This document shows positions 49,351 to 59,947 of a stretch of 64,000 bases of DNA, piece after piece (position 1 is the stretch's first letter; each line of letters begins with the position of its first letter). The position numbers and the translations under genes are program-made. The DNA is taken from the NCBI GenBank assembly GCA_050084985.1, contig JBITNC010000001.1:207514001-207578000 (forward strand), in the 5' to 3' direction. The notes beneath the pieces are model-generated. The model worked only from the letters and a program-made list of their open reading frames with translations. It had not been told where the DNA came from and ran no database searches. Source of the DNA: Nageia nagi. Its lineage: Eukaryota; Pinophyta.

Positions 49351-49446
49351 TGGCAAGGATGAGGATTGGGTCGATATGAACAGGGTCCATGGGAAATAAT
49401 TGAATTACAATATCAAGATCCTACTAATAAAAGTGGATTAGGTTAT
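49351..49446 (+). pseudogene. G-patch-like motif of element D
   Basis: The frame reads WQG, a stop, GLGRYEQGPWEIIE and, 14 codons on, SGLGY. This is the glycine pattern of G-patch domains (G-x-GLG-x8-I-x-GLGY type), here split by one TGA. It follows protease directly and precedes RT, as in A, B and C. Confidence 0.65.
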
Positions 49447-50000
49447 CAAAATGGATGTAAAAATCTTGCTAAATTAGAAAATTTAGGAAAAGAGAATTTG
49501 GATTATAATGAAGAAATTTTAGATAAAGAATCCATAGTACAAGAAATTGTTGATATAAGAGAAGAATGATTAAGTGAAATGGATATCTTAGAAGGGGCTA
49601 AAACGCTCTTTATTGAGCCACCCTGGAATCATTCATGCTCACCAAGTGATATACAAGGAAAAATAAATAAAAATATTGAATCATAAACAGTCCATATTCA
49701 TATATACCATCGATAAATATGGTTATAATAAAAGAGAATGATATTGAAGATCAAAATATTGAACAAATATATGAAGTTAACGAAAATCAAAATTGAATCA
49801 AAATAATAGCCAATACTTCTACAGATGAAGTAATCATGGATTTCTCTCTCATATCATCTAATTATTCGGTACATGAATTCAAAAATGTAGATCACATATT
49901 TGGTTCCTATGAAAATTAAGTATGCACGAATGAACAAATTCAAGAATACGATGAAGAATATAGTGTTAATGACAATGGTTGGATACCAGTACCAAATCAA

Positions 50001-50820
50001 TTAGAAGAAGGATTGCATATGCTTATTGAAAAGGTCTTAGAAATAAATATTAGTAATGATCCTCAAAATCCTAAAATTATTCAGTTAGGAGAAAACCTCA
50101 TGGAAAATGAACAAGAAGAAATCATAACCTTATTAAAAGAATGAGAAAAGGTATTCACATGGTCATATGCAGACATACCTGGAATAGATCCTAAATTAGT
50201 AGTACATAATTTAACTTTAAAGTCTGATGCTAAACCGGTTAAACAAAAATTACATAAAATGCATCCTACTATAGCATTAATGGTAAAAGAAGAACTTCAA
50301 AAATTATTAGAAGCTAAGTTTATACAACCTATAGATTATTCAGATTGGATATCCAATATGGTACCTATGAAAAAGCCAAGTGGAAAAATAAGAATATGCA
50401 CAGATTTTCATGATCTTAACAAAGCTTGTCCTAAAGATGATTTCCCTCTACCTAGCATTGATAGTTTGGTAGATTCGACAACGAGACATGATATGTTATC
50501 ATTAATGGATGGGTTTTCTGGTTATAATCAAATAAAAATAGCTACTAAAGATCAACATAAAATAGCTTTTATAACTCCCTGGGGTACCTTTTGTTATAAA
50601 GTTATGCCTTTTGGATTAAAAAATGCTAGAGCAACTTATCAAAGGGCTATGACTTACATATTCCATGACTATATGCAGAACATAGTAGAAGATTATGTCG
50701 ATGATTTGTTGGTTAGATCTAAATATCGAGTAGATCATGGAAATGACCTAATTAAAGTCTTAGAAAGATTATTAGAACATAAAGTAAGATTAAATCCAAA
50801 AAAATGTGTTTTGGGGTAAC
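50001..50820 (+). CDS. Reverse transcriptase core of element D
   Basis: Linker (50001-50258) with PKIIQLGENLMENEQEEI and WSYADIPGIDPKLVVHNL, one stop at about 50142. The RT piece 50259-50819 is uninterrupted for 186 codons: SDWISNMVPMKKPSGKIRIC, FHDLNKACPKDDFPLPSID, LSLMDGFSGYNQI (first catalytic Asp), FGLKNARATYQRA and EDYVDDLLVRSK (the two later Asp), then LNPKKCVLG. All catalytic residues are present, so the core itself is intact, though the surrounding polyprotein has stops and shifts. It is listed as coding for this open core only. Confidence 0.9.
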
Positions 50821-51560
50821 TTCAAGAAAATTGTTAGGATTTATTATGTCCTGATGAGGAATTGAAATAGATCCTAGTAAAGTGAAGGCAGTAGTAGACA
50901 TGCCACCTCCTGCAAATCTAAAATAATTACAAAGTTTACAGGGCAAGTTACAAGCCATTAGAAGGTTTATAGCTCAACTTTTTGATAAATGTAAACCATT
51001 TACAAAACTATTAAAAAAGGGAGTAGAATATCATTGGGGCAAAGAGCAACAAGATGCATTCGATGAGATTAAAAGATATTTATTATCACCTCCTATATTA
51101 AGTCCATCGAGAAAAGATATACCCTTTTTGTTATATATTTCTGCTACTAAAACTACCTTAGGAACAATGCTTGCTCAGAAGAATGAACACAATAAAGAAC
51201 AAGCTATATATTATCTGAGTAGAACACTTGTAAGCTATGAGATTAAGTATATATATTTGGAAAAATTATGTCTTGCTGTCATTTTTGCTACTAAAAAGCT
51301 TTGACATTATATGCTTAATCATACAACATATGCCATCTCTAAACTAGATTCATTGAAATATATGATGAATAAAACCTATCAAAATTCAAGAACTACAAAG
51401 TGGATAATGCACTTAACTGAATTTGATTTACATTTTATTGGAAAAAAATCAATAAAGGGACAAGTAATTGCTGATTACCTCACTGATGCTCCATTACAAG
51501 ATGATAAACCACTTATCATTGAATTACCTGATGATTGGGGTGTTTCAATTAGATGAAATT
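50821..51560 (+). pseudogene. First RNase H domain of element D
   Basis: After a frame change at about 50820: KLLGFIMS, GIEIDPSKVKAVVDMPPP, CKPFTKLLKKGVEY, LLSPPILSPSRKD, FLLYISATKTTLGTML, AIYYLSRTLVSYEIKY and HYMLNHTTYAI, ending in GQVIADYLTDAP. The strand that holds the first Asp of active RNase H reads ISATKTTLG, so this copy looks inactive, as usual for Tat elements. Four or so stops are present; the last piece (51311-51556) is open. Confidence 0.82.
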
Positions 51561-51593
51561 GAAATACCTGTAGAACCTGAAGATGATTAGGAT

Positions 51594-52109
51594 ATGACAA
51601 TACACTTTGGTGGTTCTCAATGTGAACAAGGTGGTGGAGCAGGTGTTGTATTTATAACACTGCAAGGAATCCCTATACCATATTCATTTAAACTAAAATT
51701 TCCTTGTACTAATAATAATGTAGAATACGAAGCTTTGATATTAGCATTAAAAACTACTGTTAAATTAAAACTTAAAAGAATTAGGATTATTGGAGATTCT
51801 TTACTCATCGTAAATCAAGTGAAAGAAATCTATCAATGTAAGGAACCCTTACTTCAAAAGTATAAAGTGTTATTTGAAGAATTATTAAAATCTTTTAACC
51901 AGTTTAGTATAGAAGCAACACCAAGATCATCTAATAGATTTGCAGATGCTATGGCTTCTATTGGATCTCTTATCCCAGAAGATCCTAAAAAATCTTCAAT
52001 GCAAGTTGAGATAATTCAATTGTTTCAATCATCATTACAACAGGAAGATGAAGAAAAAAGTGTGTTAAATATTGACGTAACTGATAAAGATGATGGTATA
52101 GAGAATTGA
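51594..52109 (+). pseudogene. Archaeal-type RNase H of element D
   Basis: Open for 171 codons. Key residues: IHFGGSQCEQGGGAGVVF (the first Asp is Gly here), NNNVEYEALILALK (Glu), IIGDSLLIVNQV (Asp), SNRFADAMASIGS (Asp). The loss of the first Asp is the only clear catalytic defect. It is followed by an acidic tail (DVTDKDDGIEN) and by integrase. The presence of this domain next to a degenerate first RNase H is the hallmark of the Tat clade. Confidence 0.9.
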
Positions 52110-52249
52110 TAGATTTTTTAAAATTTGGAACTTTTCCTACAAACCTTAATAAATCATCACGATGAGCTTTTAAAATCAAAGCAACTAAATATTGTTTGGT
52201 AGGGGATATCTTGCATCGATGAAATTTCAATGGTATTTTACTCAGATGT

Positions 52250-53354
52250 CTTGAATGTAATGATATTAAAAAAGCTATATCCTCCACCCATGATGGAACA
52301 TGTGGAGGACATTTTAATGGTGTTGTGATTGTAAAATGATTAATACGAATGGGGTATTATTTGCCAACTATGGAAAAAAATTGTTGTGAATATGTTAAAA
52401 AATGTTTTAAATGTCAACAATATGCTCATTTATTTTCACAACCATCTCAAGAACTACATCCTATACAATCACTTGGGCCATTCTCTAAATGGGCATTAGA
52501 TTTAATAGGATAAATTACACCTACATCTGCTAGTGGACACAAGTTCATCATTACAATGACTGAATATTTTACTAAATGGGTATAGGCTATTCCCATGACT
52601 TCCACCACTGGTTCATGAATGGCTAAATTTATAGAAAGTTATATTATATGTATATTCAGCATACTGAATCAATTAATTATGGATAATGGAAAGAATTTTA
52701 AAAATAAGGATGTAAAACAAATATGTGACAAGTATAGCATTAAATAAAGTTTTTCAACTCCATATTATCCATAAGGCAATGGACAGGCAGAGGCTACTAA
52801 TAAAACCATTCGGAATATATTAGCAAAAAATAGTAAATGATTCTCATAGAGATTAGCATATGCAAATACTGAAAGCCTTATGGGCTTATCGTACCAGTGT
52901 ACACACTCTTATTAGGGCAACACCATTCTCTTTAGTATATGGAATAGAAGCCATCTTACCCATAGAACTTGAGATACCATCCCTTAGAGTAAATCTAAGT
53001 GAGCAAAATTCTGACGAAGAAGCAAAATAGACTCGCTTAGATCAATTGTTACTTTTAGATGAAAAATGTATTAATGCTTTAGAGCATATGCATGTTTATT
53101 AGAAGAGGATAAAATGAGCTTTTGATAAAAGGGCTCTAATTCGTGAGTTCAAAATAGGTGATTTGGTTTTAAAAGAAAATCAACAAACTTCCTGAATAGA
53201 ATGATAGCTTAGAGATAAGTTTGCTCCAAACTGGTTAGGACCATATATCATTAAGAAAAAGTTTGGTAAAGGAACTTATCATTTATCAAACTTAGAAGGA
53301 AATGAAGAGCGTGAACCTATAAATATCATGCATCTTCGACCCTTCTATACATAA
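52250..53354 (+). pseudogene. Integrase of element D
   Basis: Zinc-binding part at about 52300-52420 (CGGHFNGVVIVK, then CCEYVKKCFKCQQY). The core has KWALDLIG (first Asp, about 52500), QLIMDNGKNF (second, about 52680) and GQAEATNKTI (Glu, about 52785), so the catalytic triad is complete. A frame shift lies near 52860. The C-terminal part reads FKIGDLVLKEN, FAPNWLGPYIIKK and INIMHLRPFYT, ending with TAA at 53352-53354. About ten stops interrupt it. Confidence 0.87.
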
Positions 53355-53448
53355 AAAAAAAAAAGAAATGTGTACATTAGTTTTCTTTCATTTTATTTTA
53401 TTGTTAAAATAATAAATAAATAAAAATATTAATATTTTTCCAGTGTTA

Positions 53449-54678
53449 ATGATTAAAATAGAAAGGATGAATCTGGTAAAGGAATCTACTGAAGGTAACA
53501 TAATGCCACCACAAGTATGATTTCCACCACCAAGATATCTAGGTGATTTAGCATTGACATATTTAAAACATGGATTTGATCTTAATCTCTTAAATTATTT
53601 ACAATTGACTATTGATGAACAATATGAAAGAACATATCATATGTTTTGTGGTATGAATAATGGTTGGCAAGTCACTTTTTGTGGATACGAAGTAAGCATT
53701 ATTTTAGATCCATAAATCTATTTCACCCATATAGAAAGAATATCACAAGAAATAATAGCTTTCTACCTATAATGGCCTTATGGGATACCGAGAATCATCA
53801 TAAACTGTCAGTTAAATGAGTACTCACTCCTTTTAGCTAGGCTGAAACATATTAAATAATTAACCAAAAGCCTAGAATGTATGGATGGAATTTCACATTA
53901 TTTACCTCATAAAAGGGTGATTTATGATTTTTCAAATACTTTTGTGGCTTTTCCTCCTAGAACATCACAATAATACTATAGAAAAACCCATAGATTTTCT
54001 CGCATGCAAATGCGACATACAATTTGGGAATGAAAGTTGGAGAAAAAGCAAGCTTATCATATTATCGAGCTTACAACAATGAATCAAATAAGGGTTAGAA
54101 ATGAGATTATCGAAAAATTATCAAAAGGATATAGAGTATGGAATAATGGAAGCTATCTTCTGGGATTCAAAAGTATGTATGACAAAGATCTTTTTATGAA
54201 AGTTATTCGTAACGCTACTACTCTTTTATATTCAAATATCTTTTCCATGCCTACAGAAATACAATAAAAAATGGCCTTGACATTCTATGATACACACAAA
54301 TCTTACGGTTGGGATGTCAAAGTAAATGGATATCAATTTATTGTTTGTATCAACATATTTGAACTATGGTGTTCTCCTAATTTAGAATATGATTTAATGA
54401 TATATTTCTATCTTCTATGGCCTACAAAAAAGCCCAAAATAATAGTTGATTGTACTCACAACCTGACCTTAAAACATCAAGAATGAATTATCTCAATCAC
54501 ACAAATCGTGACATCCAAACATTTAGATTATTATGTTCCAAAAATTTATCATAATCAAGTGGTATGAGATTTTAGTTTTTTGTTTAGTTCAACACATTGC
54601 TCATTTAATCCTGATGCAGTTCAAACTCGATTTGAACACATCATGAATAGATTCCCTAGAAAAATTATAAAATCCTAA
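53449..54678 (+). pseudogene. Extra sense gene of element D, unknown product (about 409 codons)
   Basis: One frame runs from ATG 53449 to TAA 54676-54678, broken only by about nine stops and no shift; the pieces 54037-54267 (76 codons) and 54271-54486 (71 codons) are open. Readable parts are PRYLGDLALTYLKHGFDLN, FCGMNNGWQVTFCGYEVSII, MDGISHYLPHKRVIYDF, KLSKGYRVWNNGSYLLGF and THKSYGWDVKVNGYQFIVC. It is rich in aromatic residues, has no transmembrane helix typical of an envelope, and shows no motif I know. It begins 94 bp after the integrase stop. It is probably a lineage-specific accessory gene; a role is not inferred. Confidence 0.68.
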
Positions 54679-56479
54679 AAAATTAAAAATTATAAAATCT
54701 TAAAAAACTAAAAAATATAAAACACATAAAAATTATAAAATTATAAAATCTACCTAGATGGAAACATCTAGAGGTCACTTGGTAGTTGGGTGCCCTGCCC
54801 TTGTATGATGTAAATATATGTTGCATGTCATTGTAAAAGTGGTTATCCAGTAAATGTGAAATGTGTGAAAAGGTCATTTTGGAATAATCTCCTTGTTATC
54901 ACTATATTCACTTTGTCTTTTCTTTCATAAATAAATGATATACCATAGATGATAGAAAAACATAAAGTTTATGTTTGAAGGAAAATCCATAAACTCCAAA
55001 CACTTATGACATTAAAATATTCAAGGAGAATTTGAATGAAATCATTCTAAGTGATATTAAGAGTGAAAGTTATGTGTCTATCCTATTATTCGCTCCATCT
55101 CGAACCTAAGAATCATTTGATAGTAAAAAAAAAAAAGAAGAAGAAGAATTGCTATAATGATTCTTGGGTGATTACAATATCCTCTACTGGGGCTATAGAT
55201 GCCTGATTGGTAGTAGAGCAAGGTTGTAGTGAGATCAAGGGGTTAATCCTCATCAGGGCTATGGATGCCTATTTGGCAATGAGGCATACCTTACAAGTGG
55301 TGATATGTCCATTTTGGTTAGCGATCTTCTTTCCTATGGAACTCTATACATTTCATATGGATAGACTAGCTTATTAATGTCTCTAAGATATTTCATCTCA
55401 AATGATCTAAGAAGGGAAATGAATCTCACTGCACACACTGGAGTTTATAGATTTTCTTATCAACATATGATGATATTGTTTGATATCATCTTAGGTTATT
55501 AGATCTTGAAATAAAGAAAGATAAGGTAGATGTTATAATAACTTGGTTATTAATCCAAAATCACCTAATCTTTTGTCAAATCTGTATTTTGTTTATGTTT
55601 AGAATTATTTGTATCATTTTGTTAAACCCATTCCATTCAAGAATATCATCACCATTGAACATTATTAAAATTGCTTTTCTTTGGAAAGGATAAGAATGAT
55701 TCTTTATTGCTTCCCTAACCAAGATAAAGTTAATGTTCATATGCACCTATGAATCACTAGTGTGTCATGTCAAACCATTTTTACTATTATCTATTACCTT
55801 TGAACATTATTAAAACTACTTTTCTTTGTAAAGGATAAGAATGATTATTTATTGTTCCCCTGACCAAGATAAAGTTAATGTTCATATACATCCATAAGTT
55901 AATAGTTTGTCATGTCATTATGTTTATTGTAAAATTGCCAAGTGCAAAAAATGATGCATCTGATTCTATGAAAAATATAATAAAAATATGTCCTTAAATA
56001 ACTTAACTTATTAAAATTATGAATTAAATTCATTGCTTACTTGTACTTATTATTAAATTACTTTTGAGATTAGTAATATCATCAAAATTAATTTGTTGAT
56101 ATATGGTGTATATTTTATCATCATTTAGAAAATTATAAAAGATAGCCTCAAAATTATACATCATACATTCCACAATTATATCCATACATCATACATTTCA
56201 AAAATTACATCTATCATTAACATCCATTCATCATCAAGTAAGTAAAATGTAATTACAATCTACATAACATCACATCATGTCTATCTTATCCTAAATTAAA
56301 AGATCATGCATCAAGAATCATACAAATACCATGAATATCAAGGATCTAACCATCTATATATACATCATAATGGTCCATCAAAAGGTCATCATAACATCAT
56401 GAATCGTGAAATAAAACTACAAGGGTCCAACAACCTCATAAGCATATGAAAAATGATATCATGAAAAAAAAGAGTATCC
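54679..56479. other. Non-coding stretch between the two extra genes of D
   Basis: 54660-54760 is AT-rich low-complexity sequence made of TATAAAATC-like units. Two imperfect GGGCTATRGATGCC units lie near 55190 and 55257. A 145 bp direct duplication lies at 55655-55930. The 3' ends of the flanking sense and antisense genes face this stretch. Confidence 0.65.
55655..55930. repeat. 145 bp tandem duplication
   Basis: TTGAACATTATTAAAA starts at 55655 and 55800; both copies continue with AAGGATAAGAATGATT and CCAAGATAAAGTTAATGTTC. Confidence 0.85.
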
Positions 56480-58871
56480 TCAAGGACTACCCCAACCACT
56501 ACCTAGTTTGCTAGGACTACTTAATTGCCTCTACCATCTACCAATCTCTCTGATACCCTAACCTAGAGGAGTAGTGCCTATAGATCCTATAGGACTACCT
56601 AGATGCTGAGCTTCTCGTAACTCGGCTGAACCAACAGTGCCTAAGGTAGATGCCCAGGGTGTACCACTCCTACTAGAAAGACCTCATGACCTCTGCATCC
56701 TGCTTGGAGACCCAACTGTGCCCTGTGCACTGCTACCTATCTGATATGCTAAAATATCTATAGGCATGTAACTATCTAGAGGTATAGGATACTGATCCCC
56801 CAAAGTAAAAGTTGGGACACCTATCAGCCATGATTGTACTATACCACTATAAAAATCTTACTATTGATAAATGCCATGATGGAGAATTGAAGGACCACCT
56901 TCAAAAGTAGAGGTTACATCAAAATGATGAGCCTGAACTCCCTGTAAAGAGGAATGGGCCTCATCTCTCTCATGTCTATACCTATCTCACTCAGCCCTGT
57001 ACCTATACATATGTGAGTGTGCCTATGCCAACTGGTGTCTCAGCTCATAAATGTCTCTTAGCAAAGTATCAATGCTAGGAACCTGTGTAGTAGGAGCCTC
57101 CTCAACTCCATGTGTAACCTCTGGGGTAGCTCCCTCCTCACCCATAGCCTCCTCCTCAAGAGCTAACTCCTCAAGAGCATCTACCATGACCTCCTCTCCT
57201 GTAGCATTCACTCCTATAGGATCCTCACCTACCTCTCCCCCTCCTACTGCTACACCTAGCTCCTCAACCACATCAATGTGCTGATGAACATGTCGACCCT
57301 CCAATTCACCCTTTGGGCCATCATCTCCATCCTCCCACTAGGTCCTGAAGGCCTCAGACACTCCTACATCATCTACCCTTGTATCATCCTCCAATAATAA
57401 CTCCTCTTGAGTAGGATTAGGCTCTGCATAAACTAATAGCTATATACCCTCTACTGAAATAATGCCCTCATGCTGATATGGCACTAATGGAGTAGGTACA
57501 TCCTAAACCAAACCAAACTGATGATGCACTCACTCAAAATGAAAATACTCTAAAAAATCTGCTTGATGACCACTCAAAACATGTGGCTATCAGATGCCAG
57601 TTAGCTCAGCTACGAGCTCTCCCCATACAGGATACAAGCAGTAAGGTCTGAATCTCACTTGATTGGGAATCAAGTGACTAAGCATGTGGCGGTAATAACC
57701 CACATCCCAACAGACTTCATCTAAGGGGCAAATATAAAAATCCTCATGCCATTTGACTATGCCTACCTTGTGATCCAAGTGGCTACCAAACCCCAGCATC
57801 AGTAATCCTGAAGGATGAGCCATAGCTATATGCTCATAGGCCCATGCTTGTAATGTAACAGTAACTAATAAAGAGGCCCTATGCCCCTATGAATAAAAGA
57901 ATAGCTCTCTATAAATCTAAGCTAATAATGTGGGTGCCCAAGCATATACTATACTACGCTATATCATATCTGCAATGATGGGTAATAAAGACCATGGAAA
58001 CCTCTTATTGCCAGTATCGAGGAGAGCATAGCACTATACCAAACCCATCAAATATGAAAAATGGATCATCCCCTGCTGATCCTCTAACTAATACTGATAA
58101 TATCTTATGCCCACTGAGATAATCTCAGAAATAATAATGTCAACCTGAGTGGCTCCATATAAATAAGAGATGGTAGGTAAAGCTCCTCTCCTATCCTCCA
58201 TAGGCAAAATTTGTTGTCCATGAATGGGGAGTCTGTATAATCTATGTATATCCTTCATTGTGATAGTCATCTCCCCTATCGAAAGATGGAAAGTACAAGT
58301 CACTGCATCCCATCGGTCTAACAATGCAGCTAACAAAGGATACTCCCAATGAATGTGACCCATGTGTGGGCCCACTCCAAAACTAATAGACCTAAAAAAG
58401 CATGATTAGCTAGATCTAGAAAATCTCTACCCTCTTGTAGAATCAAGGGATATCTACCTCATGGCTCAAAGATGTCTCGAACCTATATAATGTTAAAAGT
58501 TCAACTCGATAAAAAAAAAGAAAAAAAAATGGCATTTCATACTGAAACATCGGTATTTGTAAACTATAACACTCAGTCACCGACATTCACAGTGCAAATG
58601 CTAGCATTTCTGTTACCTGCTCGACCCAGGTCAGCGACCACGACAGAATCATGAAAAATTTTACAAAAAATAGAAATAAAAGCCTAATCTATAAATTTTA
58701 TCTGATAGAAATGACCAAAATAATTTTTAAATGTTATTCACAATCTTAATTTTGAAATTAAATGGTTAAATTACAAGCTATAAATGAAAAATAGAAAATA
58801 AGGTTATTCCAAAACCCTACCTCTTCTCGGATAGGTCATGAACGTCTAGTAGAATGTCTACGTGGAGGCAT
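56480..58871 (-). pseudogene. Antisense plant mobile domain (PMD) gene of element D, one intron
   Basis: Exon 1 (58871-58821) encodes MPPRRHSTRRS then, after a stop, PIREE. A GT donor at 58820 and AG acceptor at 58483 define a 338 bp intron in phase 0. Exon 2 begins VRDIFEP and, after one shift near 58390, keeps one frame from 58375 to below 57023. The PMD core is LLAALLDRWDAVTCTFHLS, GEMTITMKDIHRLYRLPIHG, VTVTLQAWAYEHIAM (57870-57830) and LIPNQVRFRPY (about 57650). An acidic, Gly/Ala-rich part (57304-57100) and a heptad-like segment with LLRDIYELRHQLA and RYRHERDEAHSSL follow. About ten stops occur. PMD proteins such as MAIN and MAIL1 act in nuclear silencing; PMD copies are also known in transposons. 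Confidence 0.82.
58544..58646. repeat. 20-21 bp degenerate repeat, cluster 3 (in the PMD intron)
   Basis: Contains GAAACATCGGTATTTG, an inverted GTCACCGACATT and GGTCAGCGACCACGAC. Units occur in both orientations and are more diverged than in the other clusters. Confidence 0.55.
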
Positions 58872-59557
58872 GGTGAGCGTGATGAATATCAATAGCTGGA
58901 AATCAACAAAATAGTAACAGAAAATGGCTCTAGCTAATAATGAAAGTGATAGCTAAAAAGCAAGGAATAAGAAAAAGTCAAAATTTTGCCTTTTTGAAAC
59001 ATCCGGTGACTCGAGTACGAACATCGATGACTGTAACTAAACATTGGTGACTCTAAGATGAACATTGATGACCGCCCTTAACCATCGATGATTGGAAGTA
59101 AAGTGCTATGTTTAGAAATAACCTTAAGAATATTAAAAATTTCTCAAAATAACCTTGAATTGGTCAAGAAAATCAAAATATGATAAGATGTGATGTATCA
59201 TTGTTATAGGAGATCATCTTGAAACCCCGTTGTCAGGACAAAGGACAACACCATTAAACTCATATACTAAAGAGGACTTATATGGTACGTGTGCACTTAG
59301 ACATGTAAAATGACATAATAGAAATGTCATGCAACTATCACATAAGCTCAACACATTATCATACCGAAAATAGTCACTTCTGAAGTATATTCAAATTTGT
59401 TTTCAAAACTACATCAAATGTAAAATGAAAACACATTTTATCATTATTTTGATTCATCTAAGAAATTGAGTCAAAATTTATATTACAAATAACCAAGCGA
59501 CAGAGCTTCTCACTCTATATTTTTGAAATTATCAACCGTATTTTCAGTTGATAATTC
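58872..59557. other. Region upstream of the antisense PMD gene
   Basis: It would hold the promoter of the antisense gene and the end of the sense transcript. It contains repeat cluster 4. No open frame is convincing. Confidence 0.55.
58997..59100. repeat. 20-21 bp degenerate repeat, cluster 4
   Basis: Five head-to-tail units: AAACATCCGGTGACTCG, AACATCGATGACTGTAA, AACATTGGTGACTCTAAG, AACATTGATGACCGCC and ACCATCGATGATTGGAAG. Unit length 20-21 bp. Confidence 0.8.
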
Positions 59558-59571
59558 AAAAAGGGGCAAAA
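59558..59571 (+). promoter_or_regulatory. Polypurine tract of element D
   Basis: AAAAAGGGGCAAAA, adjoining the LTR start TGTAGA. Confidence 0.85.
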
Positions 59572-59784
59572 TGTAGATCTAATGAAGATCTAGCAATCTC
59601 ATTTTGGCACATAGCATTTGTAAAAGTCCCTTTTAAGGGCAAATTTTAGTTTGAACTAAAAATCAATATCATTTTACAATTACAATATGTTTATCTATTT
59701 TACATAATTTGAGGTTCAGTGAAGATTTAAGAATAATTTGTATTTCATGTTATTCTACATTCCAGCTTTATTTTCACTGTAACA
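59572..59784 (+). repeat. 3' LTR of element D, internally deleted (213 bp)
   Basis: Starts TGTAGA at the purine tract, ends TGTAACA at the target duplication. After TGTAGATCTA it joins the last 203 bp of the LTR, so about 620 bp are missing relative to 42776-43608. TCTA at the junction may be filler. Confidence 0.9.
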
Positions 59785-59789
59785 ACATG

Positions 59790-59942
59790 ACTTTGATACT
59801 TTGACCCCTTGTACAATCCACAAGGGTGAAATACATGGCCTACACCTCTTCTATACATTTTTAATCCCTTTTTACATAATAATATATTAAGGGATTAGAG
59901 TGATTTATTAAATATGTAAAGGTTCATTTTGAGGTGTGTACA
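59790..59942 (-). repeat. 5' LTR of element C, outer part
   Basis: Resumes the LTR after D at ACTTTGATACTTTGACCC and ends GAGGTGTGTACA. Together with 42288-42775 it makes 641 bp, against 642 bp for the other LTR. Confidence 0.93.
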
Positions 59943-59947
59943 AGGGA

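Larger units (their letters stand above)
42776..59784 (+). mobile_element. Element D: 17 kb Tat-type retrotransposon with two extra genes
   Basis: D is bounded by TGTAGA...TGTAACA and flanked on both sides by ACATG (42771-42775 and 59785-59789), an exact 5 bp target duplication inside C's LTR. It holds, in order, 5' LTR, primer site, long leader, gag, protease, G-patch, RT, two RNase H domains, integrase, a sense gene of unknown type, an antisense PMD gene, purine tract and a shortened 3' LTR. It is the least decayed element in the window. The large size and extra genes between pol and LTR are known for Tat/Ogre-like elements. Confidence 0.95.
35323..59942 (-). mobile_element. Element C: Tat-type retrotransposon, RT deleted, split by D
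   Basis: C covers 35323-42775 and 59790-59942; the rest is element D plus its duplicated target. LTRs are 642 bp (left) and 488+153 bp (right). Minus-strand order is primer site, gag, protease, G-patch, pre-RT linker joined to the first RNase H, archaeal-type RNase H, integrase, 192 bp repeats and purine tract. It is close to B, but lacks the RT core and about 230 bp at the start of integrase. Flanks GGGGA (35318-35322) and AGGGA (59943-59947) are the target duplication with one change. Confidence 0.92.

Noticed and set aside
53449-54678. Envelope-like gene after pol
   Set aside because: No signal peptide, no membrane segment and no fusion-type motif is visible in the translation.
57051-57284. 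Plus-strand open frame rich in Ser, Ala and Thr
   Set aside because: It lies opposite the acidic, Gly/Ala-rich part of the antisense PMD gene; its composition is the shadow of that low-complexity stretch.
58472-58654. Plus-strand 60-codon frame starting in an A-rich run
   Set aside because: It covers the PMD intron and its acceptor; no motif, and the repeat cluster explains most of it.
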